NCBI GenBank assembly: GCA_022839625.1
Contig: JALHJL010000019.1
Span: forward strand, 1-55,192
Reading direction: 5' to 3'
DNA: 55,192 nucleotides
Source: Phycisphaerales bacterium
GTDB lineage: Bacteria > Planctomycetota > Phycisphaerae > UBA1845 > Fen-1342
Of this stretch, positions 17,338 to 25,660 are shown one piece after another; the first letter of the stretch is position 1, and every line of letters begins with the position of its first letter. Both the position numbers and the translations under genes were made by a program. The notes under the pieces are model-generated. The model searched no databases. It was not told where the DNA came from and was given only the letters and a program-made list of their open reading frames with translations.

Positions 17338-19344
17338 ATGCGATCGGACACGGAGCGCCATCAGGCCACGCCGGTGACCCCCGCGGCCTTGCCTGCGACG
17401 GACGCCCCGCCGCAGGACGGGACGTTGCGCCCCTTCGTGCCTTCGCCCACCCCGCCGCCAGTCGTTACCGATATCGGCGTCCAACATTCCGGCATCCTTC
17501 ATCGCCCGGTGGACGCGATCCGACGCCCGGCCGTCAACACGGCCGACGCACAGACGGAATTGGAGAAGTACAAGGCCTCGATGCGGCGTTACAGCCCGGT
17601 GCAGAAGGGGCGGGCCGGGCTGCCGTGGACCGGCCAGTGGTTCTGCGGAGGCTGTGGGGAAACCGTCCCCGGCGAGCTGACCTACGACGTCGGCGATGAT
17701 TCGATCTACCTGCGGACGGACTGCCCGCGCTGCGGCCCCGGGCGTGAGCGCCAGCACGATGTCTTGTTCGTGCGCAATCCGCAGCAGCCGACGCACCACC
17801 GGCAGCCCCGGCGCACGTACTCCGGCTTCCCAATCCGCCCGATCATCACGGAGCTGCCGAAGACGGTCGAGACGCTGTGTCCGGAGTGCTCGTGCCTGAT
17901 TCTCGGGCGGTACTACGTACACGACCGCGTCGTGTGGATCGAGAAGACCTGCCCCGAGCACGGGTATTTCCGCGACAAGGTCAACACGGACGTCGAGCTG
18001 TACCTGAAGGGCACGCGGGGCGGCTTTCAGGACGAGTGCGGGGTGTACGATCCGCAAGTGACCGGGGCGAATGCGTGCCCGACGGATTGCGGGCTGTGCA
18101 ACCAGCACCACAGCGCTTCGTGCCTGGCCCAGATCGACCTGACGAACCGCTGCAACCTGACTTGCCCGGTGTGCTTCGCCAGCGCGAACCAGGCCGGGTA
18201 CCTCGCCGAGCCGTCCTACGAGATGGTGGTCGAGTACCTCCGGGCCCTGCGCAAACAGCACCCCTATCCGGCGACCGCGATCCAGTTCACCGGCGGTGAG
18301 CCGACGCTGCACCCGGATTTCTGCCGCATCGTCAAGACCACGAGCGAAATGGGGTTCTCGCACATTCAGATCGCCACCAACGGACTGCGGATCGCCGACC
18401 CGGATTTCGCGGCGCGGGCCGCCGAGGCGGGCTTGCACACGCTCTACATGCAGTTCGACGGCCTGGACGATGCGCAGTACCAGAGCCTGCGGGGCGTGCC
18501 GCTGCTCGAAAAGAAATTGCGCGCGGTCGAGAACTGCCGCCAGACCGGCATGAAGATCTGCTTGGTGCCGACGATCGTCAAGACCGTCAACGACGACCAG
18601 GTCGCGGCGATCTTCCGGTTTGCGGTCGCCAATGCAGACGTAATCAGCGCCATCTCGTACCAGCCGGTCGCGTTCACCGGCCGTATCAGTCACGACGAAC
18701 GGATGCAGAAGCGCTACACGTTGGGCGACTTGGCCCACGACCTGGCCGCGTGCAGCGGCGCCGACCTGCGCCGCGACTTCTTCCCGCTCAGCGTGATGTC
18801 GCCGCTGTCGCGGATCATGCAGACGATCGACGGCAAACCGAAGATCCGCCCGAGCTGCCACAGCGATTGCGCGTTCGGGACGTACTTCTTCGTGACGCCC
18901 GACGGGCAGGCCATTCCCGTGCCCAAGATCTTCGACATCGCCCGGCTGATGGACAGGTTCAACGAGTTGGCCGTGCGGATCGCGCATCACCGGCCCGGGG
19001 CGATGGCCAACTGGAAGGATAAGCTCGATATCGTCCTGGCCTTCCTGGGCAGCTATCGCTGGACCCAGCGCGATTTCCGCGTCACCCCGTTCAAATTCAT
19101 CCACGCCCTGCGCGGCATGACCAACAAGGGCGTCGGGCGCGGCGCGCCGGGGCAGAAGACCTACCGCACGCTGATGGCCGCCGGCATGCACTTCATGGAC
19201 CGGTACAACTACGACACCGAGCGCATCCGGCGGTGCGTGATCCTCTACAGCACGCCGGACGGCATGTACCCCTTCTGCACGATCAACGGCGGCCCGACTT
19301 ACCGGCCGTACCTGGAGCAGATGATCGCCCGGCCATTGCCGTAA
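17338..19344 (+). CDS. Radical SAM enzyme resembling tetraether-lipid synthase (Tes/MJ0619-like)
   Basis: The protein has 668 residues from the ATG at 17338 (GGAG 10 bases upstream). The frame opens earlier at 17143, but those residues do not resemble a protein domain. Two Cys-rich ribbons come first: FCGGCG...DCPRCG from about 102, and LCPECSC...CPEHG at about 181-207. CPTDCGLCNQHH follows near 247. The radical SAM cluster site CNLTCPVC is C272/C276/C279 (CxxxCxxC) and the SAM-contact GGEP lies near 319. This order is the layout of the MJ0619 family, which includes archaeal Tes, the enzyme joining lipid tails into tetraethers; bacterial homologues are linked to membrane-spanning lipids. Function here is inference. 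The N-terminal extension (about 95 residues, Pro-rich) is unusual. Confidence 0.85.
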   Translation: MRSDTERHQATPVTPAALPATDAPPQDGTLRPFVPSPTPPPVVTDIGVQHSGILHRPVDAIRRPAVNTADAQTELEKYKASMRRYSPVQKGRAGLPWTGQWFCGGCGETVPGELTYDVGDDSIYLRTDCPRCGPGRERQHDVLFVRNPQQPTHHRQPRRTYSGFPIRPIITELPKTVETLCPECSCLILGRYYVHDRVVWIEKTCPEHGYFRDKVNTDVELYLKGTRGGFQDECGVYDPQVTGANACPTDCGLCNQHHSASCLAQIDLTNRCNLTCPVCFASANQAGYLAEPSYEMVVEYLRALRKQHPYPATAIQFTGGEPTLHPDFCRIVKTTSEMGFSHIQIATNGLRIADPDFAARAAEAGLHTLYMQFDGLDDAQYQSLRGVPLLEKKLRAVENCRQTGMKICLVPTIVKTVNDDQVAAIFRFAVANADVISAISYQPVAFTGRISHDERMQKRYTLGDLAHDLAACSGADLRRDFFPLSVMSPLSRIMQTIDGKPKIRPSCHSDCAFGTYFFVTPDGQAIPVPKIFDIARLMDRFNELAVRIAHHRPGAMANWKDKLDIVLAFLGSYRWTQRDFRVTPFKFIHALRGMTNKGVGRGAPGQKTYRTLMAAGMHFMDRYNYDTERIRRCVILYSTPDGMYPFCTINGGPTYRPYLEQMIARPLP

Positions 19345-19432
19345 GGACGCGGACCATGCCCGACGGACATCTTCCGACAGCGCCCGCGGTACGTCGGGGC
19401 CGAATTACCGTGAATCCGCCTTGGCCAAGCCG

Positions 19433-19438
19433 TATAAT
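19433..19438 (+). promoter_or_regulatory. -10 box for the proline-rich secreted protein
   Basis: A perfect TATAAT lies 38 bases before the ATG at 19477. No convincing -35 box lies at the usual spacing. Confidence 0.45.
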
Positions 19439-19476
19439 GAACTAGCGCCCGGCGTGTTGCGCAATGGAGATGGGCC

Positions 19477-20862
19477 ATGAAGCGTGCCCGCGTCTTCCTA
19501 CGTGTCGGGGCGGCGGTTCTCAGCGTCTTCGTTCTGGCACCCGCGTTTTGCGCCGCCCAGGAGCTCGAGCCGTTCGCGGCGGCAGCCGAGTTCGCCGACG
19601 ACTCCGCACTCGCGCTCCCGCCGGAACTTGAGGAACTGGCCCGCGCGTCCAGTCCCTCGGCGGCGATCGCGGCGTACGCGCGGGCCCAGGCGGCCTTGGG
19701 CGACGACCTGCTCGTCGAGCGTGTGCTCATCGAACGGATGGTCGAGCTTGGGGCACCCGACCTGTGCGAAGACCAGGCCCGGCATCTCGTGAAGTACGTC
19801 TCGGACGACGGGCTGGCATGGGCCGTGCTGGCCTTCAACGCCGCCCGGGCCAATGACTACATGACTGCCCTGGGTCACATCGTGCGCGCGGTGCGCCACG
19901 AGCCGGAAGACCCGTTCGTGCAGCGGACGGCGGGGCAGTTGCTGGCGTGGTATGACACACAGGGCCGGCGCGTGCGCGTGTCGTCCGACCTGCGCGAGGG
20001 GATTCAGCGCGTCCGCCGCGCACTCGCCGGGCAGGACGAGTTCGACGAGGCGTACCGCGAGGCACGGGGCTTCTTTGACGAGGCGGCCCGGCCGGTCGAG
20101 GTGGCAGAAGTCGAGCCGCCGCCTCTGCCCAGCATCACAACGATCACGCGCGTCGCTCGCGGGCCGAGCTATGTTCGGTACCACGACGTCTACCCGGCAC
20201 CCCGGCGGGTCTACGTGGACTACGGGCACTACATCGGCGCACGGAGGTCCTGCTCGATCCGCACAGGCGTGGCCGTCGTCCGGCGCGATCGCGATCGCCG
20301 CGATGGACCCATCCCCAGCGGCTGGGGAGCAACGTGCGTGACGCCGGGGCGTCGCGTGGTCGAACGCGACCGGCGCGACGGCCATCACTTGCGTCCGCCG
20401 CGCCCCCACGGCTCCGACGACCGTCTTGGGTTGCCGCGGCCCAGTTCCGGCCCGCGCACCGGTCTGGTGCCTCGCGATTCACGCAGCCCGTCCCGATCAG
20501 GCGGCGCGCTGGCTCCGCCGGGGCCGTTCCGTTTTGACTTGCCGGGCCATAAGCCGCCTTCCACGCCTGGTCTGAAGCCGCCCTCGACCCCTGGGTACAA
20601 GCCGCCCGCGGCACCCGGGCTCAGGCCGCCATCGCCCCCGGGGCGCAGGCCGCCTTCCACGCCCGGGCTCAGGCCGCCGTCCGCGCCCGGGTGGAAACCG
20701 ACCGGCGCGCCGGGACTGAAGGCGAGTGACCTGCCGAAGTCCAGACCGGAGCCGCGTTTCTCTCCGGGCCCGCCGCCGCAGCGAAGTGCCCGGCCGTTTG
20801 CGCCTCCCGCGCCGCCGCGGCTTCCGGGTCATAAGCCGCCGGCGGGCCCGCGGGGGAAGTGA
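19477..20862 (+). CDS. Secreted helical protein with proline-rich repeat tail
   Basis: The protein has 461 residues. A signal peptide (cleavage near 26, ...CAAQ) is followed by an Ala-rich helical region at about 30-200 with TPR-like character (two-helix segments around WAVLAFNAARANDYMTALGH). A Tyr/Arg-rich middle follows, then from about 350 a tail of short units of the form PPSTPGLK, PPSTPGYK, PPAAPGLR, PPSPPGRR, PPSAPGWK. The tail is basic and probably unstructured, as in wall- or matrix-associated linkers. No enzymatic motif was seen. It sits alone between the radical SAM gene and bfr, with its own TATAAT box. Confidence 0.75.
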   Translation: MKRARVFLRVGAAVLSVFVLAPAFCAAQELEPFAAAAEFADDSALALPPELEELARASSPSAAIAAYARAQAALGDDLLVERVLIERMVELGAPDLCEDQARHLVKYVSDDGLAWAVLAFNAARANDYMTALGHIVRAVRHEPEDPFVQRTAGQLLAWYDTQGRRVRVSSDLREGIQRVRRALAGQDEFDEAYREARGFFDEAARPVEVAEVEPPPLPSITTITRVARGPSYVRYHDVYPAPRRVYVDYGHYIGARRSCSIRTGVAVVRRDRDRRDGPIPSGWGATCVTPGRRVVERDRRDGHHLRPPRPHGSDDRLGLPRPSSGPRTGLVPRDSRSPSRSGGALAPPGPFRFDLPGHKPPSTPGLKPPSTPGYKPPAAPGLRPPSPPGRRPPSTPGLRPPSAPGWKPTGAPGLKASDLPKSRPEPRFSPGPPPQRSARPFAPPAPPRLPGHKPPAGPRGK

Positions 20863-20904
20863 GCGCGTCCCCGCGTGCTGCGCAGCGCAGCGCCGGCCGT
20901 GCCG

Positions 20905-20933
20905 TTGGCAAAGTATCCAAGGCCTCACATAAT
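20905..20933 (+). promoter_or_regulatory. Promoter for bfr
   Basis: TTGGCA (20905-20910), a 17-base spacer and CATAAT (20928-20933) give 5/6 matches in each hexamer. It is about 70 bases upstream of the bfr start. Confidence 0.6.
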
Positions 20934-21003
20934 ACCTTGCGCATTGCGCGCGACGTGCGCCATCGGGAACAAGCGGTACGCATTGACACGGAGGAGACCA
21001 CCC

Positions 21004-21480
21004 ATGAAGGGCGACCCGAAACTGCTGGCGACACTGAACGAGCTTCTGGCCGACGAGCTGACGGCGATCAACCAGTACATGGTGCACTCGGAGATGTGCG
21101 CGAACTGGGGCTACGACCGGCTGCACGAGCGGATCGAGCAGCGCGCCATCCAGGAGATGAAGCACGCGGAGATGCTCATCGCGCGGATTCTGTTCCTGGA
21201 AGGTACGCCCAAGGTGGACCGCCTTAACAAGATCCGGATCGGGCCCGACGTCGCGAAGCAGCTCGCCCACGACCTCCAGGCCGAATACGGAGCGCTGAAG
21301 ATGTACAACGCGGCGGTCAAGCAGGCGGACCAGGTCAAGGACACTCCGACCCGGAACCTGCTGGAGCAGATCGCGCGCGACGAGGACGCACACATCGACT
21401 GGCTCGAGGAGCAGCACGACCAGATTCAGCAGATGGGGCTCGAAATGTACCTGTCGATCCAGGCGAAGAAGGAGTCGTGA
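21004..21480 (+). CDS. bfr: Bacterioferritin
   Basis: The protein has 158 residues, the usual length. It is collinear with E. coli Bfr from MKGDPKLLATLNELLADEL onward. All ferroxidase ligands are present in the expected positions: E18, E51, H54, E94, E127 and H130. The heme ligand Met52 (EMKHAE) is also present. It stores iron as a 24-mer shell in the cytoplasm. The ATG at 21004 follows GGAGGAG; the frame upstream of it is not part of the gene. The nitroreductase begins 12 bases after the stop, so the two are probably co-transcribed. Confidence 0.97.
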   Translation: MKGDPKLLATLNELLADELTAINQYMVHSEMCANWGYDRLHERIEQRAIQEMKHAEMLIARILFLEGTPKVDRLNKIRIGPDVAKQLAHDLQAEYGALKMYNAAVKQADQVKDTPTRNLLEQIARDEDAHIDWLEEQHDQIQQMGLEMYLSIQAKKES

Positions 21481-21492
21481 CAGAGGAGCCGG

Positions 21493-22026
21493 GTGGACGT
21501 CTTCGAGGCCATTGCCAAACGACACAGCTACCGCGGGCCGTTTCGCGAGCAACCCGTGCCGCGCGACGACCTCCGCCGGATCGTGCAGGCGGGCTTACAG
21601 GCGCCCTCCGGCCGGAACATGCAGACGACGGCCTTCGTGATCGTCGATGAGCGGGAACTGGTGCGCAAGATCGGGGCGCTGCACACCTCCAACCCAGCCG
21701 TCCAGACCGCCCAGGCCATAATCGCCTGCATCGTCGATCAGCAGCCCGCGCCCGTGTACGAAGGGCACAGCTTCCAGGTCGAGGACTGCGCGGCGGCGGT
21801 TGAGAACATGTTGCTCGCCATCACCGCGCGCGGCTATGCGACTGTCTGGATCGACGGCTGGCTACGCCTGGAGAATCGCGCTGCGACCATCGGCGAGATG
21901 CTCGGGCTGCCCGCGGGCAAGGTCATTCGTGTCTTGTTGCCCATCGGCGTGCCCGCCGAAGCGTGGACGCAGAAGGAGAAGAAGCCCTTCGCGCAGCGTG
22001 CCTGGTTCAATCGCTACGCAACCTGA
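21493..22026 (+). CDS. Nitroreductase-family FMN oxidoreductase
   Basis: The protein has 177 residues from a GTG at 21493, eight bases after AGAGGAG. The N-terminal FMN-phosphate motif RHSYRGPF and the second block APSGRNMQ are typical of the nitroreductase fold, as is the C-terminal KKPFAQRAWFNRY. The short length places it with the single-domain NfsB/BluB-like group. The physiological substrate cannot be read from the sequence. Co-transcription with bacterioferritin suggests a redox or iron-mobilisation role (inference). Confidence 0.88.
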   Translation: MDVFEAIAKRHSYRGPFREQPVPRDDLRRIVQAGLQAPSGRNMQTTAFVIVDERELVRKIGALHTSNPAVQTAQAIIACIVDQQPAPVYEGHSFQVEDCAAAVENMLLAITARGYATVWIDGWLRLENRAATIGEMLGLPAGKVIRVLLPIGVPAEAWTQKEKKPFAQRAWFNRYAT

Positions 22027-22144
22027 TCTCGCCGCCGGCCGGCGCCGCGGCTGGCGGCTGCTGTGTGCGCGCGGCAAGCGGGAAATCGTGGCTGCGGAAG
22101 CGATTTCGGGACGGGTTTTCGCGCGCTTTTCCACCGAGCGCAGC

Positions 22145-22150
22145 TATAAT
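22145..22150 (+). promoter_or_regulatory. -10 box for the 55-residue secreted peptide
   Basis: A perfect TATAAT lies 45 bases before the ATG at 22196. The surrounding stretch is noticeably less GC-rich. No -35 match lies at the standard distance. Confidence 0.5.
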
Positions 22151-22195
22151 ACTAGCAGGCACGGGGACTCTGGCTGTTTTCGACGGAGGTGCGCC

Positions 22196-22363
22196 ATGCA
22201 TCGCTATCGGAAGAAGCTTCTGTACCTGGCTATGCTGTGCGGTCTGCTTCCAGCGTGGGTGCTGAGGTGCGACCGGGCCGCGCTCAACTTCCAGCGCGGA
22301 TTCTGGCAGGGGATGGGGCACAACGTCAGCGACCTGGTGACCGACGCTGCCATACAACGGTAG
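22196..22363 (+). CDS. Small secreted or membrane-anchored peptide, 55 residues
   Basis: The ATG at 22196 is preceded by a perfect GGAGGT five bases upstream and by a TATAAT box, so a real small gene is likely. The product starts MHRYRKKLLYLAMLCGLL and continues with a hydrophobic core, then FQRGFWQGMGHNVSDLVTD. It has a basic N-terminus, one hydrophobic segment (residues 8-23) and a short polar tail; it could be a signal peptide plus a 30-residue mature peptide. No family was recognised. A GCCGGC inverted repeat follows the stop (22366-22382). Confidence 0.65.
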   Translation: MHRYRKKLLYLAMLCGLLPAWVLRCDRAALNFQRGFWQGMGHNVSDLVTDAAIQR

Positions 22364-22542
22364 CCGGCCGCCCAGGCCGGCAAACGGACGCGCCGAATCT
22401 CGCAGGCAGGCCGAGCGCGGCGACAGCGAAACGGGGGCCCTCCAGCGGAGATCGCCGGTCGCCGGCGGCCGCAGAACTCTGCTCCTGAGCAGGGTGCGAC
22501 GGGAGAGGTGCGCGCCGGCCGGCGGGGCGCCGGTGCTCCCCA

Positions 22543-22974
22543 TCAGGGCCAGTCGCGCGGGCCATAGAAGCGCAGCAGCCCGTCGCCGTCGATCGGGTAT
22601 TGCTCCAGGTAGAGGGCGATCGTTCGTGCGCTGACCACTTCGACCGCGGCCGAGCGGGCCTGGGCGGTGCGCACGCAGTCGTGCGTCTCCAGGTCGTCGA
22701 CGAGCTGCATCGCCCGCGTCCGCGGGCTCTCGGCCTCCAGCGCGAGTCGCGTGCGACGCTGGTTCTTGACACGTCGCACTTCGTCCGCGCCGACTCCGCG
22801 CTCGCTCACGGCGCGAATCTCGGCCCGCAGCGCGGCGAGCATGTCTTCACAGCGTTCCGGCTCGCCATCGGCGTAGAACGCGAGCAGGCCGCAGTGTTCG
22901 TATGCAATCGACACCGCGCCCGACGTACGGCGCCCTCTCAACGACAGGGGATCCGGTTTAGAACGCCGTCCCAC
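22543..22974 (-). pseudogene. C-terminal remnant of an M16 (insulinase-family) peptidase
   Basis: The translated segment from about 22925 down to 22543 matches the C-terminal half of M16 processing peptidases: GLLAFYADGEPERCEDML, then GVGADEVRRVKNQRRTRLALEAES, then an SARTIALYLEQY-type end. The zinc motif HxxEH and the whole N-terminal half are absent. Upstream, the frame runs into the 3' end of an unrelated gene (22958-23962). The fragment therefore has no credible start and looks like the debris of a deletion. A small functional protein is not excluded but seems unlikely. Confidence 0.7.
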
Positions 22975-23962
22975 ATTCCGGGCACCGGCGTTCGGGCAGT
23001 TGCCAAAGCAGGTAGTCGCACTTGGCGCAGCGCGGCTCCTCGATCTCGATGCGGAACTTCAGGCCGCAGGCGTCGCATTTCGCGTTGCCCGCGTCCACCT
23101 GCTGCAACGCCGTGCAGCGGGGGCAGCGCAATTCGACGCGTGCCACGACCGTCTGGAGCTTCTCCACCTTCCCGATCTTGCGCAGCTTGACCAGGATGAG
23201 CAACGCGAGCGAGCCCGTCGCATCGAGCACGCCGACGGCCCCCATCAGGCGGAACCAGAATTGGTCGTCCGGCTCCCAGATGATCGCCCCCGACACGAGT
23301 GCGGCCAGAACCCACACGCACAAGAGCGTGCCGCGCAGCAGCCAATCCAGCGATCCGCCGCCGGTCGCGGGGGGCACGCGCAGCAGCAGGCCCGTGTGCG
23401 CGAACGAGAAGGCGACGATGCTCATGATCACCGACGCCTTGATGAACGCGTCGCTGTCGGTCGGCTCGGCCCAGATGCAGACCAGCATCATGCCGAGCGC
23501 GACGGTCACGGCCGCCAAGCCCGCGACCGCCACCACCATTCGCACGCCGCGATCGTACAGGTCAGCGCACGGGATCGCGAGGATGTAGAACACGACGAAC
23601 GCGCCGGCCATCCCCGTGGCGCGGGCCGTCGGGCTGCCGAAGCAGCCCGGCCACCAGGTGCAAAAGAGCAGCACCACGAAGCTGACGCCGAACGCAAGCA
23701 ACGCCACGAGGCTCAGCCGCGCCCATTGCCGGCGTTCGAGGCAGTGGGCGCAGACCATCGCCATGCCGCTGTGCACGCCGAGGGCGCCCAGCGTGACCAG
23801 GACCTTCCCGGTCAACTCGCTGAACTGGCCGAGCAGCAGCACGAACACGGCGACGAGCGCGCAGGTCGCGAGCGACAGTACCAGCGTACGCAGGAAGACG
23901 CGCTTGAGGCGCAAGCGCACCGCGGCTTCCTCGACCGGCCGAAGCGACGCGGACTCGTGCAT
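22958..23962 (-). CDS. Polytopic membrane protein with C-terminal double zinc ribbon
   Basis: The protein has 334 residues from the ATG at 23962, eight bases after GGAGGAG; an ATG six bases earlier is too close to the ribosome site. About seven hydrophobic segments fill residues 20-265. A cytoplasmic-looking tail then holds CPRC...CDACG and CAKCDY...CPECG, two Cys4 ribbons. This layout is common in Planctomycetota proteins of unknown role. The tail ends at the stop, inside which the frame of the M16 remnant begins. No function can be assigned. Confidence 0.8.
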   Translation of the reverse strand: MHESASLRPVEEAAVRLRLKRVFLRTLVLSLATCALVAVFVLLLGQFSELTGKVLVTLGALGVHSGMAMVCAHCLERRQWARLSLVALLAFGVSFVVLLFCTWWPGCFGSPTARATGMAGAFVVFYILAIPCADLYDRGVRMVVAVAGLAAVTVALGMMLVCIWAEPTDSDAFIKASVIMSIVAFSFAHTGLLLRVPPATGGGSLDWLLRGTLLCVWVLAALVSGAIIWEPDDQFWFRLMGAVGVLDATGSLALLILVKLRKIGKVEKLQTVVARVELRCPRCTALQQVDAGNAKCDACGLKFRIEIEEPRCAKCDYLLWQLPERRCPECGTAF

Positions 23963-24017
23963 CGTCATGACTCCTCCGGACCTCGAATCGGCCCAGTGTA
24001 GCATCGGCCGGACCGTT

Positions 24018-25586
24018 CTACCTCAGGTAATTGTGCAGCCGCCGCAGGATGAGCCGGGCGCAGTCGTCGTGCGTCTTCGGATCCACCTGCTGGAAATCGG
24101 GCTGGTGGTTGTTCTGGAAGTCCACGATGACCCACTCGCCGGCGCGGTCGCAGACTACGAAGTGCACCGTCCAGACCTGCTGATCGCTCAGCCGGATAGT
24201 GTATTCCGCGTAGAGCGCGTAGTCCGCGTCCGGGGGGTTGTCGCGCACGTAGGCGCGAAACGCCCGCGCCAGGTCCCACAGCCGCTTCTGCTCGTTGGAA
24301 CTGGGCGCCAGCTTGAACGCCTCGGAGGCCTGGGCCGTTTGAACCGATCCGCCGAACTCGCTGGCGATCAGGCTGGCAAGCTGCTCGGCATCCGGCCGAT
24401 TGGCCGCGTCCCCCACGAGAACGGGGTGGACCACGAGACGCGCGGTACCGATCGACGCCTTGAGCTTGCCCTGCCGCGTCTCCATTGCCGACCGCTCGGC
24501 GTCGCTCGGCGTGCCGGACTTCTCCGCCCAGAGCCGGGCCATGCGGCCCTCTTCGCTGCGCCTCGGCCCGGGCAGGTGGAAGACCGGCTTCAGACGCTCG
24601 CCAAGCAGCACGCAAGACTGCATTGGCTCGCGCGGCTGGAGGCGTCTGAAGTCGGCGTCCTGCGGCGTCTGCCGATCTTTCCAAATCGCCCGGCCGGCCT
24701 TGTCCGTCAGGACGGCGCGGACCTCGCTCACGCCCGTTTGCGGCGTGCCGACGAATTCGGCAAAGAGCACGTACTCGGTCTGTGGGGGGGCTTTCTGCAC
24801 AAATTGCCTGAAGGCCGTTGCGACCTCGTCGAGCGTCTGGTCGGCGGGGGGCATGAACACCGTGTCGGCAGTCCAGATGTTGGGCATGCCCTCCCGCTCC
24901 AGTAGCAGGCCCACGACGTCCGCCACGTCCTTCGATGGATTGCCAGCCAAGACGATCGGCACGAGGGTCACCGAACTCTCCGGCCCCAGCGCTGGCGGCG
25001 TCGCGCGCTGGGCGGTGCTCTCGGGCGTCAACTTCGCCTGGAGTTGATTGAGCACGAGCGTCGTGCAATCGGCAACGGTCTGCGGGTCAACGGCCTTGAA
25101 CGCCTCCCAATGTGAATTCAGGAGCAAGCCGAAGACAATCTTGCCATCGTCGCGCACGACGTACAGGTGTACTCCGCCGACTGCGCTGCTCCCGCCCAGG
25201 ATCAGGTACTCGGGCAGCATCGCGTAGCGCGTCGGAAGCGGATGGTCTTTCACGTAGGTCGCCAGGGCCTGCGCACTTTCCCTCCACATCCTGGACTGGT
25301 CGCGGTGCCACGGCCCGATCAGGGGCACCTCGGCATCCGAGACCAGGGCGTCGCCAAGCCGCTGCGTCGTGAGGAATTCGGCGATCTGCTGGGCGGCCGC
25401 GGCGTCGTAGGTGATCTGTTCGCGACGTACCGCCGCCGGAAACACGGTGATCGTGGTGTTGCCCAGCTCCTGCTTGAACTGCTGCTCATCGGCAGGGTCG
25501 ATGGCGCTGCCGCAGCCGCCAAGCAACAGGGCGACGGTGCCGCACAGCGCGGCCAACAAGCACAATGTTCTGCTGTGTGTCTTCAT
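24018..25586 (-). CDS. Lipoprotein made of three similar modules, probable TetR target
   Basis: The protein has 522 residues from the ATG at 25586 (GAGGAG upstream). The N-terminus ends in lipobox LGGC, so it should be a lipoprotein. Three modules of about 140-150 residues follow one layout. Each has a beta strand opening (TITVFPAAV, SVTLVPIVL, ARLVVHPVL), a helix, an xYxLxAEY-like strand (YAMLPEYLI, YVLFAEFVG, YALYAEYTI), a strand with D.. G (VVRDDGKIVF, LTDKAGRAIW, VVCDRAGEWV), and a closing helix with DC and L. I do not recognise the fold. A GTAAG-N6-CTTAC palindrome 39 bases upstream matches one at the tetR promoter, so repression by the neighbour is likely. Confidence 0.82.
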   Translation of the reverse strand: MKTHSRTLCLLAALCGTVALLLGGCGSAIDPADEQQFKQELGNTTITVFPAAVRREQITYDAAAAQQIAEFLTTQRLGDALVSDAEVPLIGPWHRDQSRMWRESAQALATYVKDHPLPTRYAMLPEYLILGGSSAVGGVHLYVVRDDGKIVFGLLLNSHWEAFKAVDPQTVADCTTLVLNQLQAKLTPESTAQRATPPALGPESSVTLVPIVLAGNPSKDVADVVGLLLEREGMPNIWTADTVFMPPADQTLDEVATAFRQFVQKAPPQTEYVLFAEFVGTPQTGVSEVRAVLTDKAGRAIWKDRQTPQDADFRRLQPREPMQSCVLLGERLKPVFHLPGPRRSEEGRMARLWAEKSGTPSDAERSAMETRQGKLKASIGTARLVVHPVLVGDAANRPDAEQLASLIASEFGGSVQTAQASEAFKLAPSSNEQKRLWDLARAFRAYVRDNPPDADYALYAEYTIRLSDQQVWTVHFVVCDRAGEWVIVDFQNNHQPDFQQVDPKTHDDCARLILRRLHNYLR

Positions 25587-25624
25587 GACTGCTCCTCGTA
25601 CATGTCCCTTCGTCACAGTACAAC

Positions 25625-25640
25625 GTAAGCCACTACTTAC
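25625..25640. promoter_or_regulatory. TetR operator candidate in front of the lipoprotein gene
   Basis: GTAAG, six bases, CTTAC. The same palindrome with the same spacing occurs at 26289-26304 in front of tetR. This copy lies between the tetR stop and the lipoprotein start. Confidence 0.7.
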
Positions 25641-25660
25641 ACTTCATTCACAAAAAGCGA

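Noticed and set aside
17308..19191. Minus-strand frame of 627 codons opposite the radical SAM gene
   Set aside because: It is the antisense shadow of a clearly coding gene, with Arg/Val/Ala-biased composition.
20875..21003. N-terminal extension of bacterioferritin
   Set aside because: The bfr sequence aligns from its Met at 21004, where GGAGGAG is also found; the extension covers the promoter.
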